Of a stretch of DNA of 45,320 nucleotides, positions 1-9,100 are shown in pieces; position 1 is the stretch's first letter; each line of letters starts with the position of its first letter. Source of the DNA: CAWUIH01 sp963922495 (GTDB lineage Bacteria > Pseudomonadota > Gammaproteobacteria > Coxiellales > Coxiellaceae); assembly GCA_963922495.1 (NCBI GenBank), contig CAWUIH010000007.1, positions 1 through 45,320 on the forward strand. Direction: 5' to 3'. Below the pieces are notes generated by a model. The model saw only the letters and a list, made by a program, of their open reading frames with translations, had not been told where the DNA came from and ran no database searches. The translations under genes were made by a program, and so were the position numbers.

Positions 1-36
1 AAGGTGGGGCCAATTTAAATTACTAAGTGGGGCCAG
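1..36. repeat. IS-end-like direct repeats at window edge
   Basis: GTGGGGCCA occurs at 4-12 and again at 27-35, 23 bp apart, separated by an AT-rich stretch. Closely spaced repeats of this GTGGGG-CCA-AATT type resemble the multiple terminal repeats of IS21-family elements. A diverged copy (GTGGCACCAAATTGA) lies at 361-375. No transposase is visible in the window beside it, so only a terminus would be present. The family assignment is from memory and weak. Confidence 0.3.
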
Positions 37-174
37 GCCGGGTTACTAAACCCAAATGTTGGCATCCAAGTGGCATTGGACGCTATTTTTATGCCAAAAG
101 TGTTGTATTGGACGTAATAAAATGCTGGGTTAAGCGACTCGTTGAATATGCATCCAATACATACGGGAGTATTG

Positions 175-372
175 ATGAGCAAGGACCCACTGACCAGTCG
201 CTTCAAACGCTATTTGACCAAACAAGATTTATCTGAGCGTACCATCGAAGGCTATCTGGATGATCTATAGTTTTTTTCTGAATGGTATGAAGAAATTCAG
301 TATGTTCAGGACGTATTGACCTTGAGTGTATATGGTCCCGCGGGTATATCTTCCCTAAAAGTGGCACCAAAT
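175..372 (+). pseudogene. tyrosine recombinase N-terminal fragment (broken)
   Basis: An ATG at 175 follows a good ribosome site (GGGAG). It opens a frame containing RFKRYLTKQDLSERTIEGYL, typical of the SAM-like core-binding domain of XerC/XerD-type recombinases. TAG at 268-270 interrupts the frame. The same frame then continues with FFSEWYEEIQ, as expected for this domain, until about residue 45, after which similarity is lost. No catalytic domain follows. This is the stump of an integrase whose remainder was probably removed by the IS-like sequence ending near 375. It is unrelated in sequence to the intact recombinase at 42574. Confidence 0.5.
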
Positions 373-486
373 TGACTATTTTAGGGCTGCTATGTCAGGG
401 ATCGATTATGCGTCCAGTTGAAGTTGGGCATCTGTGTAGAAATCAGGAACTATGGCCTAAGAGCAGCAGGGTTATCCGACACTGGG

Positions 487-525
487 CCGTGCGATGCCCC
501 AATAGATAATCGAAACATCGCACGG
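487..525. repeat. 10-bp inverted repeat
   Basis: CCGTGCGATG (487-496) and CATCGCACGG (516-525) are perfect inverted copies with a 19-nt spacer. There is no T-tract on either strand, so it is not an obvious terminator. It lies in gene-free debris between the recombinase fragment and the small gene ending at 596, and could be a recombination site or an IS end. Confidence 0.6.
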
Positions 526-569
526 ATCAGTAAGTCCAATAACCCCCAAACGCCCTAGTACAGGCTAAT

Positions 570-589
570 TTCGACTCATCCGAGTCGAA
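570..589. repeat. 8-bp stem, 4-nt loop hairpin
   Basis: TTCGACTC (570-577), loop ATCC, GAGTCGAA (582-589), followed by seven A residues on the + strand. It sits just downstream of the minus-strand gene ending at 596. For minus-strand transcripts the T-tract comes before rather than after the stem, so it is not a standard intrinsic terminator for that gene. Confidence 0.6.
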
Positions 590-595
590 AAAAAC

Positions 596-874
596 CTACA
601 CGTCGCGTGTTTTCACATGACGAAACACCGCTCGATCCAGTCGTGCCGCGATTTTGAGCCAGCGCTTGGCCTTGCCTCTCATCGTGAGTTCCAGGAAACG
701 TTGCGAGCGAGGACTAAGAGTTTTTTCTTCCTCCAGCAAGGGTTGACACAAGCTGTGAGCCAGCAATACCCATTCCCAGAACCATTGCCAGTGCGTTTGC
801 GTGAATTGGAGCGTGTATATTTTAGAATTTTCTTGGCGCGAGTGGCCATTTTGGTTAGAATTATGGTTAGACAT
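596..874 (-). CDS. small basic protein of unknown function
   Basis: A 92-residue protein that I do not recognise. The start at 874 is well supported by a strong ribosome site (AGGAGGT, five bases before ATG on the minus strand). The N-terminus is polar and Asn-rich. A Trp-rich stretch (HWQWFWEWVLLAHSL, about residues 28-42) looks like an amphipathic or membrane-associated helix. The C-terminal half is basic (RGKAKRWLKIAARLDRAVFR). It stands alone, with no neighbour on the same strand for over 2 kb on the upstream side. It might be a small membrane-active peptide or a regulator. An overlapping + strand frame (617-892) lacks a comparable ribosome site and is taken as a shadow. Confidence 0.5.
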   Translation of the reverse strand: MSNHNSNQNGHSRQENSKIYTLQFTQTHWQWFWEWVLLAHSLCQPLLEEEKTLSPRSQRFLELTMRGKAKRWLKIAARLDRAVFRHVKTRDV

Positions 875-1601
875 AATAACCTCCTGTCTTAGGTTGTTGT
901 GTTTAGCGCCCGTCTCGTATTACCCTACTTGGCGGGTGCGTTTTTAACTGAAATAATTAAATTTTTACAGACGGTTTCTTTTCTCCTTTTTGAGTAGTGA
1001 CAAAAAATAATATATAACGTTTTATCAAAACATTCAATGTATTTTTGATGCGATTACGCACTTTTAACACGGTATTTTTATTATTTAATTAGCACCAAAA
1101 AATATGAAAAAAAATGTGTCTCGCATTTTCCAGGATATAATTTACACGACACACCATTAAAAAAGTTCTTGTCCAACCATACGCAATTATTATTTTTGTA
1201 AGTAACCGCTATCTAATACACACGTTATCCGTAATCAGCAATCCCTGTTGTAACCCCTATTAATCACTTGCAAGCTCAACAAGCTTGTACTATTTTGGGT
1301 TTTGATCGATATCTAGTTGTAAAAAAATATCAACAGACCTCAGGAGGCAAAGATAAAAAGTAAACAAAAAAAGAAAAACCATGTTCAAAAACCTTAAGAA
1401 ATAAAGCTATCTCGCCCCCTCAAAAACTCATACGTGTGACAACATCATTCATGGCTTTTTCCTCTAATAATGGTTAAGCAATACTTCCATCCACTTCTAT
1501 GCCTAAAAGCTCTCTCCAAGTGTACTGTAATGAGCTCAACTGAGTGAATCGTATGATATACTGTACACCGTTTTTTGATACTGTACAATGCATTTTAGTT
1601 A
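875..1601. other. AT-rich gene-free stretch
   Basis: About 730 bp without a supported coding frame. It is AT-rich, with stop codons in all frames. Several copies of a TACTGTA-type box cluster toward its right end (1524-1529, 1560-1565, 1580-1585) and run into the promoter/operator of the ATPase gene. I see no RNA gene or terminator here. Confidence 0.5.
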
Positions 1602-1612
1602 TTTACAGTATC
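1577..1612. promoter_or_regulatory. operator-like inverted repeat
   Basis: GATACTGTA (1577-1585) and TACAGTATC (1604-1612) are perfect 9-bp inverted copies with an 18-bp spacer. The right arm overlaps the -35 hexamer of the promoter at 1602-1630. Further ACTGTA boxes occur upstream at 1524 and 1560. This arrangement suggests a dimeric repressor controlling the ATPase gene. The repressor is not identified. Confidence 0.5.
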
Positions 1613-1630
1613 AATTGAAGCGTCTATGAT
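1602..1630 (+). promoter_or_regulatory. sigma-70 promoter for the ATPase-nuclease gene
   Basis: TTTACA (1602-1607), a 17-bp spacer and TATGAT (1625-1630) match a sigma-70 promoter, each hexamer one base off consensus. The predicted start of transcription is near 1637, giving a leader of about 63 nt before the ATG at 1700. The -35 is overlapped by the inverted repeat at 1577-1612. Confidence 0.55.
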
Positions 1631-1699
1631 AATACGACTCATCACCGTTTTTCAATTGGCAGTATTAACTCAGGTGATTGACAAATAAGGCGAATAGTC

Positions 1700-3145
1700 A
1701 TGATATCAACTGAACCGTTTATAGGAAGAGAAACCGAATTAACGCGATTAAAGCAATTTCTACATAAGAAGACAGCTTCCCTAATGGTTATTCGTGGTAG
1801 AAGGCGTATTGGTAAGAGCCGATTGGTTGAAGAGTTTGCTAAGGGTTCGACATTCTATTCATTTGCAGGCCTAGCACCAACGAAAGAGACTACGGCTCAG
1901 TCGCAACGCGACGTGTTTGCCGCACAACTCAACGAACAAACTGGCCTGCCAGCAATCAAAGCCGACGACTGGAGTAAACTCTTTCAATTACTACACGAAA
2001 AGATTAAAAGAGGCCGCATCATCTTGTTATTTGATGAGATCTCATGGATGGGAACTAAGGATCCTGATTTTCTTGGGAAAATCAAGCACGCTTGGGATCA
2101 AAAGTTTAAAAAGAACCCAAAACTGATCTTTGTAATCTGCGGCTCAGCCAGCGCATGGATTGAGGAAAATATTTTAAGCAACACCGGATTTCTTGGTCGC
2201 ATTTCATACACACTGGCTCTCGAAGAACTACCGTTAAATGACTGTGCTAAATTCTGGGGCGACAAACTAAACAATATATCTCCGTATGAACAGTTCAAAT
2301 TGCTATCGGTAACGGGCGGTGTGCCACGATACCTTGAAGAAATCAACCCCGCTATGAGCGCTGAAGAAAATATAGCATCACTGTGCTTCAGAAAAGGCGG
2401 GATATTGGTCGATGAATTTGAACACATCTTCTCAAATATGTTTCAAAGGCGCACCCCACTCTATCGTGAAATCGTCAAATCACTGGTACATGCACCCAAA
2501 CAAACCATCGAAATGAGTGAAGCCTGTAACGTTGAAATGACGGGTTTGTTCAGCGAATACCTTGAAGAACTTTCTCTATGTGGTTTCATTAAGAGAGACT
2601 ACACCTGGAATATCAAAACGGGCCTGGACAGCCGCTTAAGTCACTATAGACTCAGCGACAATTACCTACGATTTTACTTACGTTATATTGAAAAATACAA
2701 AACTAAGATAGACAGAGGTAGCTATGAATTTACCACCCTCACCTCATTACCAGAGTGGCGCACGATCCTTGGGTTACAATTTGAAAACTTAGTGCTCAAT
2801 AATCGCAGATATATTCAATCATCACTCAACATTAACCCTGAAAACATCATCAGTGACAACCCTTTCTTCCAACGAAAAACCCATACGCAACCGGGTTGCC
2901 AAATTGATTATATGATACACACCAAATTCAATACGCTTTATGTCTGTGAAATTAAATTCTCAAAAAATCCGATTAGCACAGAAGTGATTAAAGCCGTTCA
3001 GCAAAAAATTGATCGTCTTAAACGACCGAAAGGGTTTTCATGCCGACCTGTACTGATACAGGTTAACAGCGTGACCGATGATCTGATCGATGAGGGTTAT
3101 TTTGCTGGAATTATCGATTTTAGCCGGCTTTTAATAAAAGATTAA
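1700..3145 (+). CDS. AAA+ ATPase with C-terminal PD-(D/E)XK-like domain (archaeal ATPase/DUF234 type)
   Basis: A 481-residue protein. The N-terminal P-loop ATPase has Walker A GRRRIGKS (33-40) and Walker B IILLFDE (107-113), followed by GSASAWIEENIL, typical of the archaeal-type ATPase_2 family. The middle (about 240-330) looks like the winged-helix region of DUF234 proteins. The C-terminus has QIDYMIH and then YVCEIKFS, giving the D...ExK pattern of PD-(D/E)XK nucleases. Such proteins are common, often on mobile DNA, and are mostly uncharacterised; roles in toxin-antitoxin-like or defence functions are suspected. It is monocistronic, with its own promoter and operator-like repeat, and converges on the relaxase gene with only 41 bp between. 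Family assignment is confident; function is not. Confidence 0.85.
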   Translation: MISTEPFIGRETELTRLKQFLHKKTASLMVIRGRRRIGKSRLVEEFAKGSTFYSFAGLAPTKETTAQSQRDVFAAQLNEQTGLPAIKADDWSKLFQLLHEKIKRGRIILLFDEISWMGTKDPDFLGKIKHAWDQKFKKNPKLIFVICGSASAWIEENILSNTGFLGRISYTLALEELPLNDCAKFWGDKLNNISPYEQFKLLSVTGGVPRYLEEINPAMSAEENIASLCFRKGGILVDEFEHIFSNMFQRRTPLYREIVKSLVHAPKQTIEMSEACNVEMTGLFSEYLEELSLCGFIKRDYTWNIKTGLDSRLSHYRLSDNYLRFYLRYIEKYKTKIDRGSYEFTTLTSLPEWRTILGLQFENLVLNNRRYIQSSLNINPENIISDNPFFQRKTHTQPGCQIDYMIHTKFNTLYVCEIKFSKNPISTEVIKAVQQKIDRLKRPKGFSCRPVLIQVNSVTDDLIDEGYFAGIIDFSRLLIKD

Positions 3146-3186
3146 GCGATTATCATCACAAATTACACATCAAAAACCCTTCCTTT

Positions 3187-6100
3187 TTATCTTGAGCGGC
3201 CACCACGTGATCGATCATTATCTTGCTTTTTACCTTGCTTATGGCTTAACCCTTGATGATTCTCTCTAACAGCATCAGAGAGGATTTTGACCAGCCCAAG
3301 AAAATCATCACGATCAATGTGATCACAGGATAGTTTTGCGGCATCACTGGCGGTAAATGAATAGCCACTGCCTGGCATCAGCTCGTTTTTCTGCCACGTT
3401 TTAATTAAAGTTGATTTATTCCTCATCAATTCGGCTGCTCTGGCTTCAAACGACTGGCTATAATCCTGTTTTGAAATATGGCTCGCCAATAATGAAAGTG
3501 CTTCTCTCGTCTGCGTATCCAGTTTAATTGTCGCCACCGCTCTTAATAAAAACGCGGCATCAATTAAACCGATCGGTTGCCGTTGTAAAATGCGACCTTT
3601 AATGAGATTAAAATCACTGGATGACCGAATGCGATGAATAGGCTGAGGATGAAAATTAATTTCACGGACCTTATCTTTTAAAGTGTCATAAACTGCATTC
3701 GCGGCATTGGCTACCTGTATTGCCGTTTGATAATTATCCTGTACTGATAATTTTTCACAGGATTCAAAATATTTTTTTAATGCTTGTCGCTCTGGTTGTG
3801 TAAAAGTCATATAGTACGATTGATTTTGCACTATCTGCGGTCTTTTAATGGCTGAGGCATCCACCGGTGCTGTCTTTTTACCTTTAATCTTTCTCGACAG
3901 TTTATCAATCAGCGATGGTTTGTCTTGTTGCGGCGGTTTGATAGCGCTTCGCTGAATATAGCGAGTGCCTCGCACTTTATCTTGTGCGCTCAATGCGTCA
4001 TTAATACTGACATGTGTATAATCCCCCGCACACTTTCCTTTCACCATGACAACGTGGTGTTTTCGGGCACGTAAGGGCTGACTCAATTCAAATAATGTCT
4101 TTTCGGTTTGTGAATCAAAATGATCAGTGGTTAATGCAATGGCCCCTGGTTTAGTGGGTAGCGTATCAATCACCCAAGCAATCGCTTCCAGGTCACGATA
4201 ATGATGTAGGCTTATAAAAATATGTGCGTGTGGATCCCCAACCGCAATTGATTTTGCATCCACCAAATTGTCCGTAATAAATACCGTTGAGGTATCATCG
4301 CCGCGTTGTATCACAGCAACACTGTTTTCAGACTCCCCACGCAACATGGTTTGCGTGATCTGCTTGCCATCGTTAGAAAGCAGCATAATAAGCTCGGCTT
4401 TTTGCTCACCTTTTTGATTCATCGCTGGGACAATCAATGCGTGCTGGTCACTTTCTCCATCACGTAATGCAATCTTGGGATGGTAGCGCACATCCGAACA
4501 GTCGACACCCATCAATCCTTTAACCTCTCGTAAATAATATTCAGCGGGCGTATAGGCAATGGGTTGGGCACTATCATAGTAACGTTCAGAAGTCTCGATA
4601 CTGTTATCCGTTAAGCCTAATTGTGTGTTAACCGAATCAGCCCCCAGCTGAATGAGCACATCATTCCAGTCGACTTTTTCAAACCCTTTAATAATTGACG
4701 GATAAACCAAGCGACAAGTAATGGGTATGGTATTAAGATTGGACTGCAACTGGGAAAATGCCGCCGCAATCGTTTCTCGTGTGTTAGCGTGCCTTCCGTC
4801 GTTATCAGCCGCTAAAATGACCTCACTGGGGCGGTAGGTTGAAATCACGGGTGCCAAATGAGGAAGGTTATGAACCCCCATGGAAACCAGTACCGTAGCC
4901 TCTCTATCAATCAGTGCGATACTGGCACCGGTTTCTGGGCCCTCAGCAATAATGAGGCGACCACCCACCCTACCCTGTTGAATAAGTTCAGCAGAGCCTT
5001 GCATCACCCCTTTTGACCGCTTCGGATTATCCATGAATGCGGCTTTATTCGCGGTGTGTCGATCTAAATAAATGCGCTGCACACCGGTTAACTCACCCGA
5101 TCGATCTCTTACCGCAATCACCGCCGCAGGCACGTTATTTGTTTTTTCGATGAGCTTTCCAGACTCATTCATACTCATCCACTTGACGTTCGCAGGCCAA
5201 TAGCGAATTTCCATGCATGATAACTCATCGACACCACGATGCTCATTAAAATAACGTTCCGCCAGTGTGCCAGCAATCGTCTGTGTGCCATCCCAAATAC
5301 TTTGTGCACAAATGATGCTGTTTTCTCGCCATTGAACATCAAGGTCTGTTTTGCGCGAAGAGGAACGGTTAATTTTTTCTTGAATAACAGATAGGGTATC
5401 TGATGTCAGTGCTTGCGTCTCGCTTAAACCCGCAAGTTTTGCGCCATACGCCAATGCCTCCTTAAAAGATAACCCCATCGTCTCTTGGATCGCTTTAATG
5501 GGGCCGCCACCTTTATTTTCAGTAAATGAATACCACTTGCCAGCATCATTTCCTTTTAAACTGACGATTAATCCGCCTTCATAACGCCATTCTCTGGCAC
5601 ACTGTTTTTTGGGTTCGCCAAATAGTGCGGTGTACGTGTCCATTGGGTTTTCCATTAACGTTCGGCTGATGAATTCAACATCCCATCGCTTGCTGACCAA
5701 CCCTGCTGGTTTTTTATCCAGCCGGGTTTGTTGATTAAGGAAAGCATTGGCCTGCGCGCTTAACGTCTTAAATGCAATCGCTGCATCAAAAATAAAATGA
5801 TAACTGGATCGATCTGTTAATAATTCATTGGCCCAATACCCCTTGTCATGGTCATTGGCATGTAAATAATTTTGCACATTTTGATAGGCAATGTGTTGCT
5901 TGGCATCTCGATTCAACCTGTCATAGTCCAGATTAATCCCTTTAATTTGCGGGTCAACCATCCCCTGCGCTTCGATTGCTTGAATAAACTCATACGCGAG
6001 TCGATTACGTTGCCGACTTAAATGTTTTGCCTCAAGAACGAGGCGGGAAGAGGCTTGACCTAATCGCTCAGAGGCTTTCGCATTGCCCCATGCACGCCCC

Positions 6101-9100
6101 GCTGCGATGCGTTTTTGCCCATAACGCTCAGCGATTCGAATGATATCTCGCACAGGTTGCGTCGGCGCTTGAGCCACGAATTGTAAATAATGGTAATGGT
6201 GCGCTTTTTCTTTGATCGCTTGATGACAACCAGCTGAATTCACCAAATGGCCAAAACTTTTTAAGTGATCACGCATATAATGGGCCATATGCAGCTGTCG
6301 GATAGGATTGCTTTCTGTTAAATAACGCTGAAAATAATCATAATGATGCGCTCGTGAGGATAATTTTGCCAAATCGACTTTTTCAAACTCAATGGCACCA
6401 GCATGTTTTTCCATATCATTCATCAAAAGACTGGCGAGTTTATCGCGCTGGACGGATAACGATTCTGCGCGCTTAATATGACGGTTTGTATGGGGTGAGC
6501 GCGCATTACGACGCTTGATAGCCGATTGCCAGGTATCATTTGCGGTAAAGGCCGCCGTAACATAACGACGCACAAGACGATAACTGGCTTTAAATTCAGG
6601 ACTCATTTTGGCAAGCTGTTGTTTTTGCTTAAAGCGCCAATTCTCTAAATTAATCGATTGCCAGCCCTCTTTTAAATAATCGCTAATGTAAATCCCATGA
6701 GGTGTTGGTAACCTCTTTATTTGATGAGCCAGCGCTTGTTTTACCAAATTATCACCATAGCGAGTTGAATCCGGTAATTCACTAAAGCGCTTCACGCGCT
6801 CGCGTGCCAAATGATACGATTGATGGTTGAATAATCGTTTTTTAGCCACATCAAAATACGTGATAATCGACTCAAAGGTTGAAAACTGCGTGATGATTTG
6901 ATGCGCTATTGCATTGCGTTGATTAGAAATACGCCTTAATATTTCTTGAGCGTCCATTGCACCCGCTGATTTTTCAGATAAGCGTCTGCTGACTTCATAA
7001 TCCAAATCAAGATAACGTTTAACGACTTTAATCTCTGTGCAATATTGTACACCAAGCTGTTCAAATGCTGAATCATAACGATGCTGATGCATTTGATGAC
7101 GCATTTCTGCAATAAAACGATTCTTTTCTTGGGTTTGACCAAACGCCGACACGATATGCCCATAGTAGTCGGACAGTTTTGTCATGATTTCATCGGCTTT
7201 CATCGGATTATAGAACTGCTGCAATCGATAACGCGCGGCAATCGCTTTGAGTTCAGCGTGCCTGTTACCAAAGGCCACCGACTGTTCAATCGTGGCAATG
7301 CTGATACGATTGCGATCCATGGCTAATTTAAATTTAGAAACGTCCTGAGCGATCTCACGTGCTAATTCACTGTTATCCAGCTGCCGTTTATAAATGGCGC
7401 GCATTCGCGCTGTTTTTTCTCCCCAGTCAACGGGCGGATATCCCTCTTTGGACAAAACGTTAAAAACAGCCTCGATCTCTTTCTTTTCTAGCCGAGCACC
7501 ACCGGAAGTAACACGTAATTTTTCATGGATAGTCGCTAACCATGACGCATCTGTGTCTTGGCACGTAATCTGACGCCGTACCAATAAACCGTGTTCATCC
7601 CTAGCGGCAAACATCAACTGCTCATTTTCTAAATACAGCGTCACTACTTTCGGTTCAATAGCCGCAGCATTGGGGATAACTGCTGGTAGGAGTGTGATGT
7701 CATAACCCGGTAATGCGTTAATCGCCTCCACCTGATGCATGATTTCAAGTCGCTGATCACAAAAATTGGCAACTAACACAGCATCACGTCGTTGTTGTTT
7801 GCGTGTCGCATCCGAATCAACAGTAACTGGTGTCTGTTTCTCCATATAGGATTGGTAGTTCGTCAACCACAACCAAGCATCTTGTACGTTATCCATCGTA
7901 TTGCGAACAAAATTAACCGCCTGCTTTACAATCCCGTTGGCTTCAAAGCCACGTCGAATAGCAAAACTCGCCGGATAATCGAAAATATGATCTTTCAACC
8001 CATGACGGCTGACCACATGTTTTAAGTCGTCATAATCTTTAAAGCGTTCATGATCAGCAACAATGGTTAAACTGTGTCGATGTCGGCTAGAGCCAACCAA
8101 GAACAAATGCCGATCATAGGCTCTGCTGTCAATATATTGAAAGGCATGACCCGTTGTCATACCCTGAAGCTTATGCACCGTTGCCGCATAGCCATATTTC
8201 AAATCACGGTACTGCGATGGATCAAACGTGATCTCTCGCTGGTTATCAAGCTTAACACTGATAAGCTGGTCATCAATATGAGTGACGGTACCAAAATCAC
8301 CATTTTTAACCTGAAGCGGGGTATCATTGCGACCAAACTGCAGCCGATCCCCCGCAGCAAGTGCCAATGCACCATGACGGGTATCAATCAAACGACCGGG
8401 TTCGATGCGTCCTGCAGCCACTAATTTTTCACGCGCCAATCGATTAAGTTTCAATACCGTTTCATTTTTAAACGCGATTAACATAGGCTCGCCCATTGTG
8501 TGAGGCACTTGTCTTTTAACTGCATGGTACCAATGCTCAACCAGCAGGGTTTTGGCATCGAAAGCCGTTGCCTCAATGTGAACTTGACCATGAGATTGGT
8601 AGGCATCCAGCCCTTTGGCAGTTTGTTGTTTTTCCATCATCACGGTGGCTTCTGCCTGCCAATCGACTGTTTGACGAATCACCGTATCCATGACCACACA
8701 ACCCGCCTGTTCAATCATGGCACGCATCGGCGCACCGCGACCAACGGGTTGGGTTTGCTCAGTATCCCCAACGCCAGCAAACTTGCCGCCGGCAGCCACC
8801 ACCACTTGCGCTACCGAGTGCATGTCATCAAGGGACGTCATCCCCATTTCATCCATCACCAAAATATCAGACGGACCAAATTGTGTGTCACCTCGACGCA
8901 TACACTGCATAAAACCGGCAATGGTTTGCGAGCGGATCCCGGCATCATTTTCGAGACCCGCTGCTGCTCTTCCGGAAAAGGCAGCACCTCGCACCCGATA
9001 GCCAGCGGCTTCCCAAACTGCTTTAGCGGCTTTGAGCATATACGTCTTACCGGAGCCAGCAACTCCCACAACTAACGCCAGATTGCCACTTTGCGTGAGA

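Noticed and set aside
570..596. intrinsic terminator at the TTCGACTC hairpin
   Set aside because: The A/T tract is on the wrong side for both neighbouring transcripts.
617..892. + strand open frame overlapping the small gene at 596-874
   Set aside because: It lacks the strong ribosome site found for the minus-strand gene and reads as its antisense.
8074..8424. 116-codon + strand open frame inside the relaxase gene
   Set aside because: Antisense to conserved relaxase/helicase sequence; no start signal and no recognisable protein.
8500..9075. 191-codon + strand open frame inside the relaxase gene
   Set aside because: It lies opposite a well-supported helicase region, has no ribosome site and its composition (His/Thr/Pro-rich) is that of an antisense shadow.
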